Part shown: positions 1 to 6,544 of the stretch, in pieces
Layout of the letters: every line of letters begins with the position of its first letter
How positions within the stretch are numbered: the first letter of the stretch is position 1
Source of the DNA: Candidatus Solibacter sp.
GTDB lineage: Bacteria > Acidobacteriota > Terriglobia > Bryobacterales > Bryobacteraceae
Reading direction: 5' to 3'
Length of the DNA: 9,647 nt
Assembly: GCA_017883345.1 (NCBI GenBank)
Contig: JADGNT010000129.1
Span: 1-9,647, forward strand
Translations under genes and position numbers: made by a program
Notes under the pieces: model-generated
Databases searched by the model: none
Seen by the model: the letters and a program-made list of their open reading frames with translations, nothing else
What the model was told of the DNA's origin: nothing

Positions 1-732
1 CGCCTCTACCGACAGCACCAGCGTCACGCCCGCCTTGGCGGGAAAGCGGAAGTAGTCGCGGTCGGCGTCCAGAATCTGCCCGTCGATCACCACCGGCAGC
101 GAAGCGATCTTCTGCGGCGCGCTCTTCTCGGAATTCGGCTCCACTTCGGTGATCTCGGGCAATTCGCCCACGATGAAGCGGAAGCGGTTGGACACGCCGC
201 CAGAGTTGAGGATGCGCAGTTCGCGCTCGCCCGGTTCGGCATCGCGCGCGATGGCGAGCGAGAACTTCACCTTGTTCGGCTGGCTGCCGTCGATGACCTT
301 GCCGGTGACTCCGCCGCCGGTCACCAGCACGGTCTCGGGCACGATGCTGGTGCCCGACGCGGTGACTTCGATGGTGGTGCCGCGCTGCCCGCCGGCGGGG
401 TAGATCCACCCCAGCACCGGTTGCACCGGCTCCAGCAATGGCGGCGCGGCCGGAGCTTTCTTGGCGGCCTGCTGCGCGTTCTTGTTGGCCGCCGCGGCGT
501 CCTGTTTGGCCTTCTTCTCTTTGGCCACCTTGGCCGCGTCGCTGTCCTGCTGCGCGCCGGTCACCAGGACCAGCATGGCCGACAGCAGCAGCAGCGGAAG
601 CCAGCGTTTGTGGTGTGTGGCGCAGGCACTCATGCCTGCCGCGTCCCCACTCATGGGGACGCTCGCTAAGCGTGTCGAGACGAGTCTCGACACGGCAGGC
701 ACGAGTGCCCGCGCCACGTCGGCTGGCTTCAT
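1..732 (-). CDS. Secreted PPC-domain protein, C-terminus cut by window edge
   Basis: The frame is open for 244 codons from an ATG at 732 to the left edge with no stop, so the 3' part is missing. The ATG overlaps the WD40 stop codon (ATGA), which suggests translational coupling. Residues 6-39 are encoded by a palindromic repeat. Residues 41-60 form a signal peptide (HKRW, then a Leu-rich core, then TGA before QQ). Residues 61-97 are a Lys/Ala/Gln-rich linker. Residues 105-190 look like a beta-sandwich of IPT/TIG type (GWIYPAGGQRGTTIEV, VLVTGGG). From about residue 216 the pattern (DGQILDADRDYFRF, then AGVTLVLSV) matches the start of a pre-peptidase C-terminal (PPC) domain. An ATG at 633 (residue 34) would give a more normal signal peptide and is a real alternative start. 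Such proteins accompany DUF1501/DUF1549 genes; their biochemical role is unknown. The fold assignment is by pattern only. Confidence 0.8.
   Translation of the reverse strand, partial: MKPADVARALVPAVSRLVSTRLASVPMSGDAAGMSACATHHKRWLPLLLLSAMLVLVTGAQQDSDAAKVAKEKKAKQDAAAANKNAQQAAKKAPAAPPLLEPVQPVLGWIYPAGGQRGTTIEVTASGTSIVPETVLVTGGGVTGKVIDGSQPNKVKFSLAIARDAEPGERELRILNSGGVSNRFRFIVGELPEITEVEPNSEKSAPQKIASLPVVIDGQILDADRDYFRFPAKAGVTLVLSVEA
617..717. repeat. Multi-hairpin palindromic repeat A, within the PPC gene leader
   Basis: The 24-nt ends (617-640 and 694-717) are inverted repeats with two mismatches, beginning GTGGCGC. Between and within them are near-perfect hairpins: GCAGGCA/TGCCTGC (622-639), GCGTCCCCA/TGGGGACGC with loop CTCA (641-662), an 11-bp stem CGTGTCGAGAC with loop GA (671-694), and GGCAC/GTGCC (698-709). 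Its first 23 nt match the first 23 nt of repeat B (1765-1787) at 20 positions. The length is a multiple-hairpin unit with no room for a gene of its own. It lies wholly inside the reading frame of the PPC-domain protein (codons 6-39) and contains no stop codon in that frame. It is probably a dispersed, non-autonomous repeat of the genome; copy number cannot be judged here. Confidence 0.85.
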
Positions 733-1874
733 GGTTGCGTCGCCCCTTCGCCCAGGGTCAGCAGCAGTTTCCCCGCGGGACCCCAGATCTTGATTGTTCC
801 ATCGCCGCTGCCCGACGCCAGACGCAAACCGTCGGGGCTGGCCGCCACCGAATACACCCAGTCCGTGTGCCCGGTAGCGGTCGCGATGGTGTTGCCGCCG
901 GGGCCCATCAGGCGGACCGTCTTGTCGGTGCAGCCCACCACCATGCGCGAGTGCGGCTGCGCTTTGGCGAACGTCACGGCGAGCGGCATGCAGGCGCCGG
1001 TATCCATCGGCCGGGTCTGCATGATCTGGTTGCGCATGCCGGGCCGCGAGGAATCGATTTCCGTAAACGCGCCTTGGGTGCGCCACACACGGACGGAGCG
1101 CTCTTCCGGCCCGCCCACCGCGAAGGCCAGCAGATCGCCTTCGGTGGCGAAGGCCACGCCGCTGACCGGCTCGGTGATCTGCACCGGCAACTGGAACGCC
1201 TCCTTCCAGGTGTCGGTCTTCCAGATACGCGCCGTCTTATCCGCGCTGCTCGTTGCCAGCAGTTTGCCGTCCGGCGAGAAGGCGAGGCCGGAGATCCAAT
1301 CCGTGTGCCCCTTCAACTCCAGCGGCGGCGCTTTGGTCTCCAGGTTCCACACGCGGACCGTGGCGTCCGTGCCGCCGGTGGCCAGCCACTTGCCGTCGGC
1401 GGAGAACGCCACCGCCAGCATTTCATCCTTGGCCTGCTCGATGGGTGTAATCGCGCCGGTCCCTAGATCCAACAGCGCGACCGTGCCGGAGCGTCCCGCG
1501 ACGCCGGCGGCCACCGCTAGCCGGCGGCTGTCCTTGCCGAACGCCACGGCGCGGACCTGGCCGGAGAGCCCGCCCAGCTTGCGTACCAGCTTGCCGTCGG
1601 CGGCGTCCCACAGGCGGACTTCCTGGTACCCGCCGGAGACGAGCGTCTTGTTGTCCGGCGAGAACGCGAGCGCGGTGACGGGGACTTTCGGCTCGGCGGC
1701 GCAGAGGGTGAGGGCGAGGAGGAGGAACCCTAGTACTGCTGTCTTGCAAGCTGGCTGAGACCTTGTGGGGCAGGCAATCTTGCCTGCGGACGCGCTTTCC
1801 AGCGCGTCCCTCCGAGCTTTGCTCGGATGCGCCGGCTGGAAAGCCGGCGGCAGCCAGGATTGGCTGCCCCACAT
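729..1874 (-). CDS. Secreted WD40-repeat beta-propeller protein
   Basis: 381 aa from the ATG at 1874, whose A is also the last base of the DUF1501 stop codon (TGATG). Residues 1-37 are encoded by a palindromic repeat (see 1764-1873). Residues 43-60 are a hydrophobic export signal (KTAVLGFLLLALTLCAAE). Cys58 sits where a lipobox Cys would be, but LTLC is a poor lipobox, so signal peptidase I cleavage after CAA is as likely. Residues 65-370 hold about seven WD40 blades, with typical units such as VTALAFSPDNKTLVSGG...VRLWD, GHTDWISGLAFSPDGKLLATSSADKTARIWK and GHTDWVYSVAASPDG...IKIW. This is probably one seven-bladed propeller acting as a protein-binding scaffold in the periplasm or at the surface. 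No ATG, GTG or TTG in frame exists between the repeat and the signal core, so the start cannot be moved downstream. The start at 2018 would overlap DUF1501 by 48 codons and was not chosen. The 4-nt overlap with the next gene suggests coupling. Confidence 0.88.
   Translation of the reverse strand: MWGSQSWLPPAFQPAHPSKARRDALESASAGKIACPTRSQPACKTAVLGFLLLALTLCAAEPKVPVTALAFSPDNKTLVSGGYQEVRLWDAADGKLVRKLGGLSGQVRAVAFGKDSRRLAVAAGVAGRSGTVALLDLGTGAITPIEQAKDEMLAVAFSADGKWLATGGTDATVRVWNLETKAPPLELKGHTDWISGLAFSPDGKLLATSSADKTARIWKTDTWKEAFQLPVQITEPVSGVAFATEGDLLAFAVGGPEERSVRVWRTQGAFTEIDSSRPGMRNQIMQTRPMDTGACMPLAVTFAKAQPHSRMVVGCTDKTVRLMGPGGNTIATATGHTDWVYSVAASPDGLRLASGSGDGTIKIWGPAGKLLLTLGEGATQP
1764..1873. repeat. 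Multi-hairpin palindromic repeat B, supplies the WD40 start codon
   Basis: The element is bounded by TGTGGGG (1764-1770) and CCCCACA (1867-1873), and the inverted similarity extends about 23 nt into both ends. It is almost entirely made of five adjacent hairpins: GCAGGCAA/TTGCCTGC (1770-1787), GGACGCGCT/AGCGCGTCC (1788-1809), TCCGAGC/GCTCGGA (1811-1827), CGCCGGCT/AGCCGGCG (1830-1849) and GCAGCCA/TGGCTGC (1850-1867). Mismatched positions in the two outer arms are compensated inside each arm's own hairpin, so the hairpins seem to be what is conserved. It starts exactly one base after the DUF1501 stop codon. Read on the minus strand it is open in the WD40 frame and encodes residues 1-37 of that protein. 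Confidence 0.85.
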
Positions 1875-3196
1875 CACATGATCTCCGTCAGCAGGCCGCC
1901 CGATTGCACATTGCCGCCGGCCAGCGGACTGACGTACGCCACGCACCCTTGCGGATGTGGCAACCTGCCGTGGGGATCGATGCCGAGCAGCTTGTATATG
2001 CTGGCGGACAGATCCCACGGATAGACCGGGCGGTCGCGGATGGTCTCGCCGCGCGCATCGGTGGAACCGATCACCTGCCCGCCCTTGAATCCACCGCCCG
2101 CCACCACGGCGGAGAACGCGTTGGCCCAGTGATGGCGTCCGCCGAACCAGGGCGCCTCATTGGCCACCCGCGGGGTGCGCCCGAACTCGCCGTACCAGGT
2201 GACCACGGTTTCGGGCAGCAGGCCGCGCTGCGCCAGGTCTTCGAGCAGCGCCGAAATCGCCTGATCCTGAATCGGCAGCTTCTTGCGCATCGCCTCGAAG
2301 TTGTCTTTGTGGGTGTCCCAGCCGCCGTCGTTGATGGTGATGAACGGGACGCCCGCCTCCACCAGCCGCCGGGCCAGCAGGCAGGATTGCCCGAACTGAT
2401 TGCGGCCATAGCGATCGCGCACCGCGTCCTTCTCCTCGGAGAGATCGAACGCCTTGCGCGCGTCGCCCAGAATCAGCCCGTAGGCCTTCTGCTGGAACTC
2501 GTCCATCTCGCGATAGACTTCCTGCTTATCCGCCTGCGCCGCCAGCGCGTCCACCGATTTCAGCAGGCCGCGCCGCTCGTTGATGCGCTGCTCCGTCATG
2601 CCGCGCGGCGGCACCAGGCCCTGCACACGGAAGTTGGGGTTGTTGGGGTCGCCGCCCGGCGCGAAGGTCTTGGACCCGTTGCCCAGGAAGCCGGCTTCGC
2701 TGAAGCGTCCCAGCGGATTGGTCAGCGTGATATACGGCGGCAGGACACTTTTCTCCCCGTTCTTGAGCGCGGCTTTGAGTGCGACGACGGCGCCCATCGC
2801 CGGGTAGACCAGTTCCGCCGTGGGCTTGCTGCCGGTCTGCATGATGTAGGCCGCGGTCTCGTGCCCGTTATCGCCGTGCGTCATGCTGCGGATGATGGTG
2901 TACTTGTCGGCCTGTTTGGCCGCCAGCGGCAGCAATTCGGAGATCGCGATTCCGTTGACGTTGGTGGGCAGCGTGCGGCGCAAGGGGCCGGTGAAATCCT
3001 CGCCCGCGTTCGGCTTGGGATCCCAGGTATCGGTCTGCGTGGGTCCGCCGGCCATCCAGAGCTGGATCACCGATTTCGCCCTGGGGGCCGCGGCTGCCGC
3101 TTGCCCCTTCAGCCGAAACCAATCCGCCGTGGTGAGCCCGATCAAACTCGCCGCCCCGACTCTCAGGAACCCTCTACGACCCGGTATGTCCAGCAT
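1874..3196 (-). CDS. DUF1501 protein, Tat-exported, alkaline-phosphatase-like fold
   Basis: 440 aa, typical length for DUF1501. The N-terminus carries a twin-arginine signal (RRGFLRVG at residues 7-14, followed by a hydrophobic stretch and an Ala-rich cleavage region to about residue 38), so it should be exported folded. The mature protein shows family landmarks: IQLWMAGGPTQTDTWDPKP (44-62), NDGGWDTHKDNF (289-300), WYGEFGRTPRV (334-344) and GGRHHWANAFS (352-362). DUF1501 is distantly related to sulfatases and alkaline phosphatases. The Asp/His residues in GGWDTH and GRHHW fit a metal-binding role, but no substrate is known. It lies 12 nt after the DUF1549 gene and shares one base of its stop codon with the WD40 start. 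DUF1501 and DUF1549/DUF1553 are habitual neighbours in planctomycetes and acidobacteria, which supports a joint function at the cell envelope. Confidence 0.93.
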   Translation of the reverse strand: MLDIPGRRGFLRVGAASLIGLTTADWFRLKGQAAAAAPRAKSVIQLWMAGGPTQTDTWDPKPNAGEDFTGPLRRTLPTNVNGIAISELLPLAAKQADKYTIIRSMTHGDNGHETAAYIMQTGSKPTAELVYPAMGAVVALKAALKNGEKSVLPPYITLTNPLGRFSEAGFLGNGSKTFAPGGDPNNPNFRVQGLVPPRGMTEQRINERRGLLKSVDALAAQADKQEVYREMDEFQQKAYGLILGDARKAFDLSEEKDAVRDRYGRNQFGQSCLLARRLVEAGVPFITINDGGWDTHKDNFEAMRKKLPIQDQAISALLEDLAQRGLLPETVVTWYGEFGRTPRVANEAPWFGGRHHWANAFSAVVAGGGFKGGQVIGSTDARGETIRDRPVYPWDLSASIYKLLGIDPHGRLPHPQGCVAYVSPLAGGNVQSGGLLTEIM

Positions 3197-3208
3197 GGTT
3201 GCACCCGC

Positions 3209-5650
3209 TCAGTGATTGAATTCAAATTCCTTGGCGTTCACCAGCGCCCAAGCCACATCCTGCACGGCCTGCGCCCGGGCGGCTTTCTTCCCCGCCAAAT
3301 ACTCCATCAATCGCTGCTTCTCGTCCGCCGTGGGGAAGCGCGAGACCGAACTCAGATAGATGTCGTCGAGCACGTCGCCATCGTTCTTCGCCAGAATCCG
3401 TTTGAGGTGCGGGCTGCTCGATACCTTGCCCTCGAGTTGCTCCGAGTTCAGCAGATACAGGGCCTGCTTCAGCGTAACATCGCTATTGCGCTCCGTCTCG
3501 TACGGCGTATCGCGCGGAGGCCGGCCGAACAGGTCCAGGAAATTGCACTCGGTGTTGCCGTCGGAAATCTGGGTAGCGCGGAAGTTGGCCGGCCAGTTGG
3601 AATACGGCTCCGGGATGATGCTGCGAAACTTCTCGCTGGTCTCGGTGAACTGCGAGATGGCGTCCAGCATCTGCTCCGCGCCCAGGCGCTTCACCGTGTA
3701 ATGGGAGAACAGGGTGGTGTCGCGCGCGTTCCACTGGTTGGGTTCGCTCGCGAGCTGGTAGGTCCGCGAATTCAGGATCAGGCGGTAGACGTGGCGCAAG
3801 TCGTACTGGTGTTCGGTGAGTTGGCTTTCCAGGTACGCCAGCAGTTCCGGATTGCCCGGCGGATTGGTGGGCCGCAGATCGTCCGGCTCGTGGACGATGC
3901 CGCGCCCCAGCAGCCAGAACCAGATGCGGTTGACGATTGCCTTGGCGAAGTAGGGATTGCCCGGCGCGGTGAGCCATTGGGCGAGTTGCCCGCGCGGATC
4001 TTCCTCGGCGCCCACCTTGACGGGCGCGCCGGCGCCGGGTAGCCGCGGTTCCACAACGGCGCGCGTCCGCGGGTGCTTCAAGTTCGCGCGGAAGTCCGTG
4101 AAGACGATCTCTTCCTTCCACTCCTGGGTGGACTTATAGTTGACGCGGGCGAAGAACGCGCCGAGGCCCAGATCGTCGTCCAGCGTCCAGCTCTCCTGGG
4201 GATGGGCGTGGCAGCGGGCGCAGCCGATGCGCTCGCCCATGAAGACGAGCGCGGTGGTCTCGCCCAGGGTGCGCGCGTCCTTACTGGGTACGGCGCGCAC
4301 GAAATTCGCCGGGCCCACGCGGAAATTGCTGCCCGTCGCGGTCAGCAGTTCGCGGGCGAACTGGTCGTAGGGCTTGTTGGCGGCCAGGCTGTCGTGGACC
4401 CACTGGTAGTAGACCGCCACCGCCTTGGGCCAGACGCGCACCGGATACTCGCTCTTGATGCGCAGCAGGTCGCCCCACTTGAGCGCCCAGAAATCGTTGT
4501 ACTCCTCGCGCCCGAGCAGGCTATCGATCAGTTTGGCGCGATCCGGTTTGGCCAGGAACGCGCGGGCTTCCTCGGCGGTGGGCAGGATGCCGATCGCGTC
4601 CAGGTAGACGCGGCGCAGGAAAGCCTCGTCGGTCGCCAGGGGCGAAGGCGGAACTCCCATGGCTTTGAGCTTGTTGTAGACCAGCTCGTCGATGCGGTTG
4701 TTGGCTGCCAGCTTGGGGAAGGGCTTGGGCCCGGGCTGCGGTATGGCCAGGCGCAGGACGGCGGACTTGCGCTGGTAGGTGACGACGATGGCCGCGTCGC
4801 CCGCGTCTTCAGCGCGCACCAAGCCCTCGGCGCTGACGCTGGCGATCTTCGGGTTCGAGGTGTGGTACCCGGCATCGGCCGTCACGTCGCGCACCTGGCC
4901 GTCGGAGAAGATGGCGGTGACCAGCAGGCGTTGGGTCTGGCCCTTGGCGAACTGGCGCTCGTCGGGGTAGAGCTTCAGATCGGCGATCTGGGCGTTTACC
5001 CGATTACTCCAAGGCGCCCCGCCATTCAGCCAGGTGAGCAGAATGTCGGCTTCCCGCGTACCGGCCTTGGTTCCGGGGTGGCCGAGCCCTCCGGTAGCCT
5101 TGAGGTAGACCAGGCTGTCGCGCGGGTCGGCGCGATTGATGCGCCGCCCGCCGCTGGCTTTGGTCAGGGCTTCGAAATCCGCCTCGGCATCGCCGCCAAA
5201 CAGGGAAAGGCGCAGCCCGCCTTTACCGCGAGCCGCGCCATGACACTGTGCCGTATTGCACCCGAGCTTACTCAACAGGGGACGGACTTCGGTCACGAAG
5301 GCGGCCGATTGGGTGCGCGAGCCCTTCACCGTGACGTGCAGCTTCTGCTTTTTGCCGTTGGCGTTGAGCTCGATATTGGCCTCGCCGTCGGCCAGCGGCG
5401 TGACCACACCCAGCTTGCTGACCGCCGCCACCTTGGAATTCGACGACTTGAACTGGGTCTGCCCGGTGACATCGTGGAGCGAGCCGTCGGCCAGCTTTCC
5501 CGTGACCACAATGCGCTCGGATGCCCACTTGCCGGCCAGGACGAAATCCCCGGGGGCGGCCTGAATCCAGGTGAGCTTGAGCTTCGGCTCCTTGGCGAAG
5601 GCGAGAACCGTCAGGCAGAGCAGAAGGGCAAGGGGGCGCAGGCCGGTCAT
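3209..5650 (-). CDS. Big2 / PSCyt1 / DUF1549 / DUF1553 secreted protein
   Basis: 813 aa. Residues 1-19 are a signal peptide (LRPLALLLCLTVLAFA). A first Big2-like immunoglobulin fold spans about 29-108 and a second about 222-303; both carry the pattern of a D-G-x-x-x-D-V-T turn followed by SSN/TSN...V..V...G.V. Between them (about 115-215) is a PSCyt1-like module with a C-x4-C-H motif (Cys131, Cys136, His137, in GCNTAQCHG). DUF1549 (PSCyt2) covers about 317-515 and includes a C-x2-C-H motif (CARCHAHP, Cys477/Cys480/His481), a potential c-type heme site. DUF1553 (PSD1) covers about 550-805 (NRIWFWLLGRGIVHEPDD, LILNSRTYQLAS). The protein should be periplasmic or surface-bound. Function is not known; heme binding is inferred from motifs. 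It starts 2 nt after the RidA-like gene, and DUF1501 follows at 12 nt. Confidence 0.94.
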   Translation of the reverse strand: MTGLRPLALLLCLTVLAFAKEPKLKLTWIQAAPGDFVLAGKWASERIVVTGKLADGSLHDVTGQTQFKSSNSKVAAVSKLGVVTPLADGEANIELNANGKKQKLHVTVKGSRTQSAAFVTEVRPLLSKLGCNTAQCHGAARGKGGLRLSLFGGDAEADFEALTKASGGRRINRADPRDSLVYLKATGGLGHPGTKAGTREADILLTWLNGGAPWSNRVNAQIADLKLYPDERQFAKGQTQRLLVTAIFSDGQVRDVTADAGYHTSNPKIASVSAEGLVRAEDAGDAAIVVTYQRKSAVLRLAIPQPGPKPFPKLAANNRIDELVYNKLKAMGVPPSPLATDEAFLRRVYLDAIGILPTAEEARAFLAKPDRAKLIDSLLGREEYNDFWALKWGDLLRIKSEYPVRVWPKAVAVYYQWVHDSLAANKPYDQFARELLTATGSNFRVGPANFVRAVPSKDARTLGETTALVFMGERIGCARCHAHPQESWTLDDDLGLGAFFARVNYKSTQEWKEEIVFTDFRANLKHPRTRAVVEPRLPGAGAPVKVGAEEDPRGQLAQWLTAPGNPYFAKAIVNRIWFWLLGRGIVHEPDDLRPTNPPGNPELLAYLESQLTEHQYDLRHVYRLILNSRTYQLASEPNQWNARDTTLFSHYTVKRLGAEQMLDAISQFTETSEKFRSIIPEPYSNWPANFRATQISDGNTECNFLDLFGRPPRDTPYETERNSDVTLKQALYLLNSEQLEGKVSSSPHLKRILAKNDGDVLDDIYLSSVSRFPTADEKQRLMEYLAGKKAARAQAVQDVAWALVNAKEFEFNH

Positions 5651-5652
5651 GC

Positions 5653-6141
5653 CTACACCCTAGGATCGGTCCGGAACATGGCGATGGCTTCGATTTCGAT
5701 CAGCAGTTCCGGGCGGCAGAGAATCGCTTGGATTCCGGTGGAAGCAGGCACGGGGTCGAGTTCCTGCTCTCGAAAAAACTCGGTGCGTTCCGCGTTGAAT
5801 GCCTCGTAGTCGCGCTCGATATCGCGCAGGTAGCAGGTGGTGCGCACGATGTCGTGCCAGGTGGCGCCTTCGGCTTCGAGCAGGCCGGTGATGTTCTGGT
5901 AGGTGCGGCGCAACTGAGCGCGGAAGTCGCCGATGTGGACGCTGCGTCCCTGCTCGTCGATGCTCGCTGTCCCCGAGATCAGGAGGATGGTGAGACCGTT
6001 CAGGTCGATCCGCATGCCGCGGACAAAGGAGCTCGGTCGGGCGTAGTCGTAGGCCTCGTTGAGGACGCGGAGGTTGGTGATGGCGCGTTTTTCCACAGGC
6101 AGTGCCGCCAGATTTTGCAGGAGTTCGGCTTCCAGAATCAT
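5653..6141 (-). CDS. Rid-superfamily (YjgF/YER057c/UK114) protein without canonical catalytic Arg
   Basis: 162 aa from the ATG at 6141. This start has an AGG 3 nt upstream (TTAGGCATG) and was preferred to the GTG at 6189, which would add 16 residues that do not resemble the family. Family patterns are GLTILLISGTASID (49-62), the helix QLRRTYQNITGLLEAEGATWHDIVRTTCYLRD (about 76-107) and ELLIEIEAIAMF (145-156). RidA enzymes hydrolyse reactive enamine/imine intermediates in the cytosol using an Arg in a P-A-R motif (Arg105 of E. coli RidA). Here the matching segment is VPASTG (131-136), with Ser134 in place of Arg. That is seen in the Rid4-Rid7 groups, whose activities are less clear. It has about 30 more residues than typical RidA, mostly at the N-terminus. 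There is no signal peptide. The 2-nt gap to the secreted DUF1549 protein gene suggests co-transcription. Confidence 0.85.
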   Translation of the reverse strand: MILEAELLQNLAALPVEKRAITNLRVLNEAYDYARPSSFVRGMRIDLNGLTILLISGTASIDEQGRSVHIGDFRAQLRRTYQNITGLLEAEGATWHDIVRTTCYLRDIERDYEAFNAERTEFFREQELDPVPASTGIQAILCRPELLIEIEAIAMFRTDPRV

Positions 6142-6146
6142 GCCTA

Positions 6147-6180
6147 ATAATACCCAAATATCGCGGGAAGTTGCTGTAAA
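6147..6180 (-). promoter_or_regulatory. Weak promoter candidate before the RidA-like gene
   Basis: This is the only AT-rich stretch upstream of the five-gene left block. On the minus strand it has TTTACA (6180-6175) and TATTAT (6152-6147). The 22-nt spacing is too long for a standard sigma-70 promoter, and TATTAT lies only 5 nt before the ATG, which would imply a leaderless mRNA. It is listed because a promoter for the block is expected somewhere here; the match itself is poor. Confidence 0.2.
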
Positions 6181-6204
6181 ACCCGACACTTACACTTTTT
6201 TACA
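6175..6204. repeat. Short inverted repeat, possible end of the decayed IS
   Basis: TGTAAAA (6175-6181) and TTTTACA (6198-6204) are perfect inverted copies 16 nt apart. The stretch between contains ACACTTACACTTTTTTACA, unlike the GC-rich surroundings. A TGT...ACA terminus is common for insertion sequences of the IS3/IS481 type. The site lies on the 3' side of the transposase fossil, where the right-hand IS end would be expected. The assignment is inference, because no second terminus is visible near 6545. Confidence 0.4.
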
Positions 6205-6333
6205 TGAACGGCGGGGAGTTGGGGAGGTGTAGGGTGGTGAAATGCGATGAAGCGCATTTTGGCGCTCGCTTTTTGGGCACTTGGGGCACGAGAATCCCTG
6301 ACAGGCGGTCGTCACCGGATCATTTTGGGAATG
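6205..6333. other. Non-coding gap, probably decayed IS sequence
   Basis: I see no gene here. On the minus strand the transposase frame stays open to 6190 but no longer resembles a DDE catalytic domain after the G-P-Y at about 6334. On the plus strand a small inverted repeat AATGCG/CGCATT lies at about 6240-6257. There is no terminator-like hairpin followed by a T run. The stretch fits the 3' remainder of an insertion sequence after an internal deletion. Confidence 0.4.
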
Positions 6334-6522
6334 GTATGGGCCGAAGTCCGGGAAGGTCTCACGCAGTTGTTGCACGACCCGCTCCGCAGCCGGATGTCGA
6401 GTGATGTTGAAGTTGAGCATCTTGCGGCGGCCGCGCTCGATCGCGAAGAAGCAGTACAGCAACTGGAACATCAACGTCGGCACCGTGAAGAAGTCGAAGG
6501 CGACGATCGTTTCGCGGTGATT
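6334..6522 (-). pseudogene. Fragment of an integrase-core (DDE) IS transposase
   Basis: The minus-strand frame reads NHRETIVAFDFFTVP, then LMFQLLYCFFAIERGRRKML, then NFNITRHPAAERVVQQLRETFP, ending at DFGPY. I recognise this as the start of the rve/DDE catalytic core of a transposase abundant in acidobacteria. The first catalytic Asp is in AFDFFTVP. The N-terminal DNA-binding half is absent: the frame enters directly after the ASKHA stop codon. The second half of the core, with the other Asp and the Glu, is also absent. About 63 codons remain of a protein normally above 300 aa, so it cannot be active. The fragment separates the right-hand corrinoid genes from the left-hand envelope block and records an insertion or rearrangement at that junction. 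Confidence 0.75.
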
Positions 6523-6544
6523 CTGGCAGGGTCCCGCATGGCTC

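Noticed and set aside
438..1758. Plus-strand frames of 342 and 322 codons
   Set aside because: Both are antisense to the WD40 gene, whose repeats are unmistakable on the minus strand.
617..1873. CRISPR array or tandem repeat
   Set aside because: There are only two related copies about 1.1 kb apart with a gene between them; there are no regular spacers and no cas genes.
1875..2018. Start of the WD40 gene inside DUF1501
   Set aside because: This would give a 48-residue Arg-rich extension overlapping a conserved gene; the TGATG coupled start is more plausible.
1763..4042. A 759-codon plus-strand open frame
   Set aside because: It lies antisense to DUF1501 and the DUF1549 gene, is rich in Arg/Gly/Ala/Gln without any recognisable domain, and arises from high GC at third codon positions.
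4073..5809. A 578-codon plus-strand open frame
   Set aside because: It is antisense to the 813-aa protein gene and the end of the RidA-like gene; there are no domains, no signal and no ribosome site. It is a GC-driven shadow.
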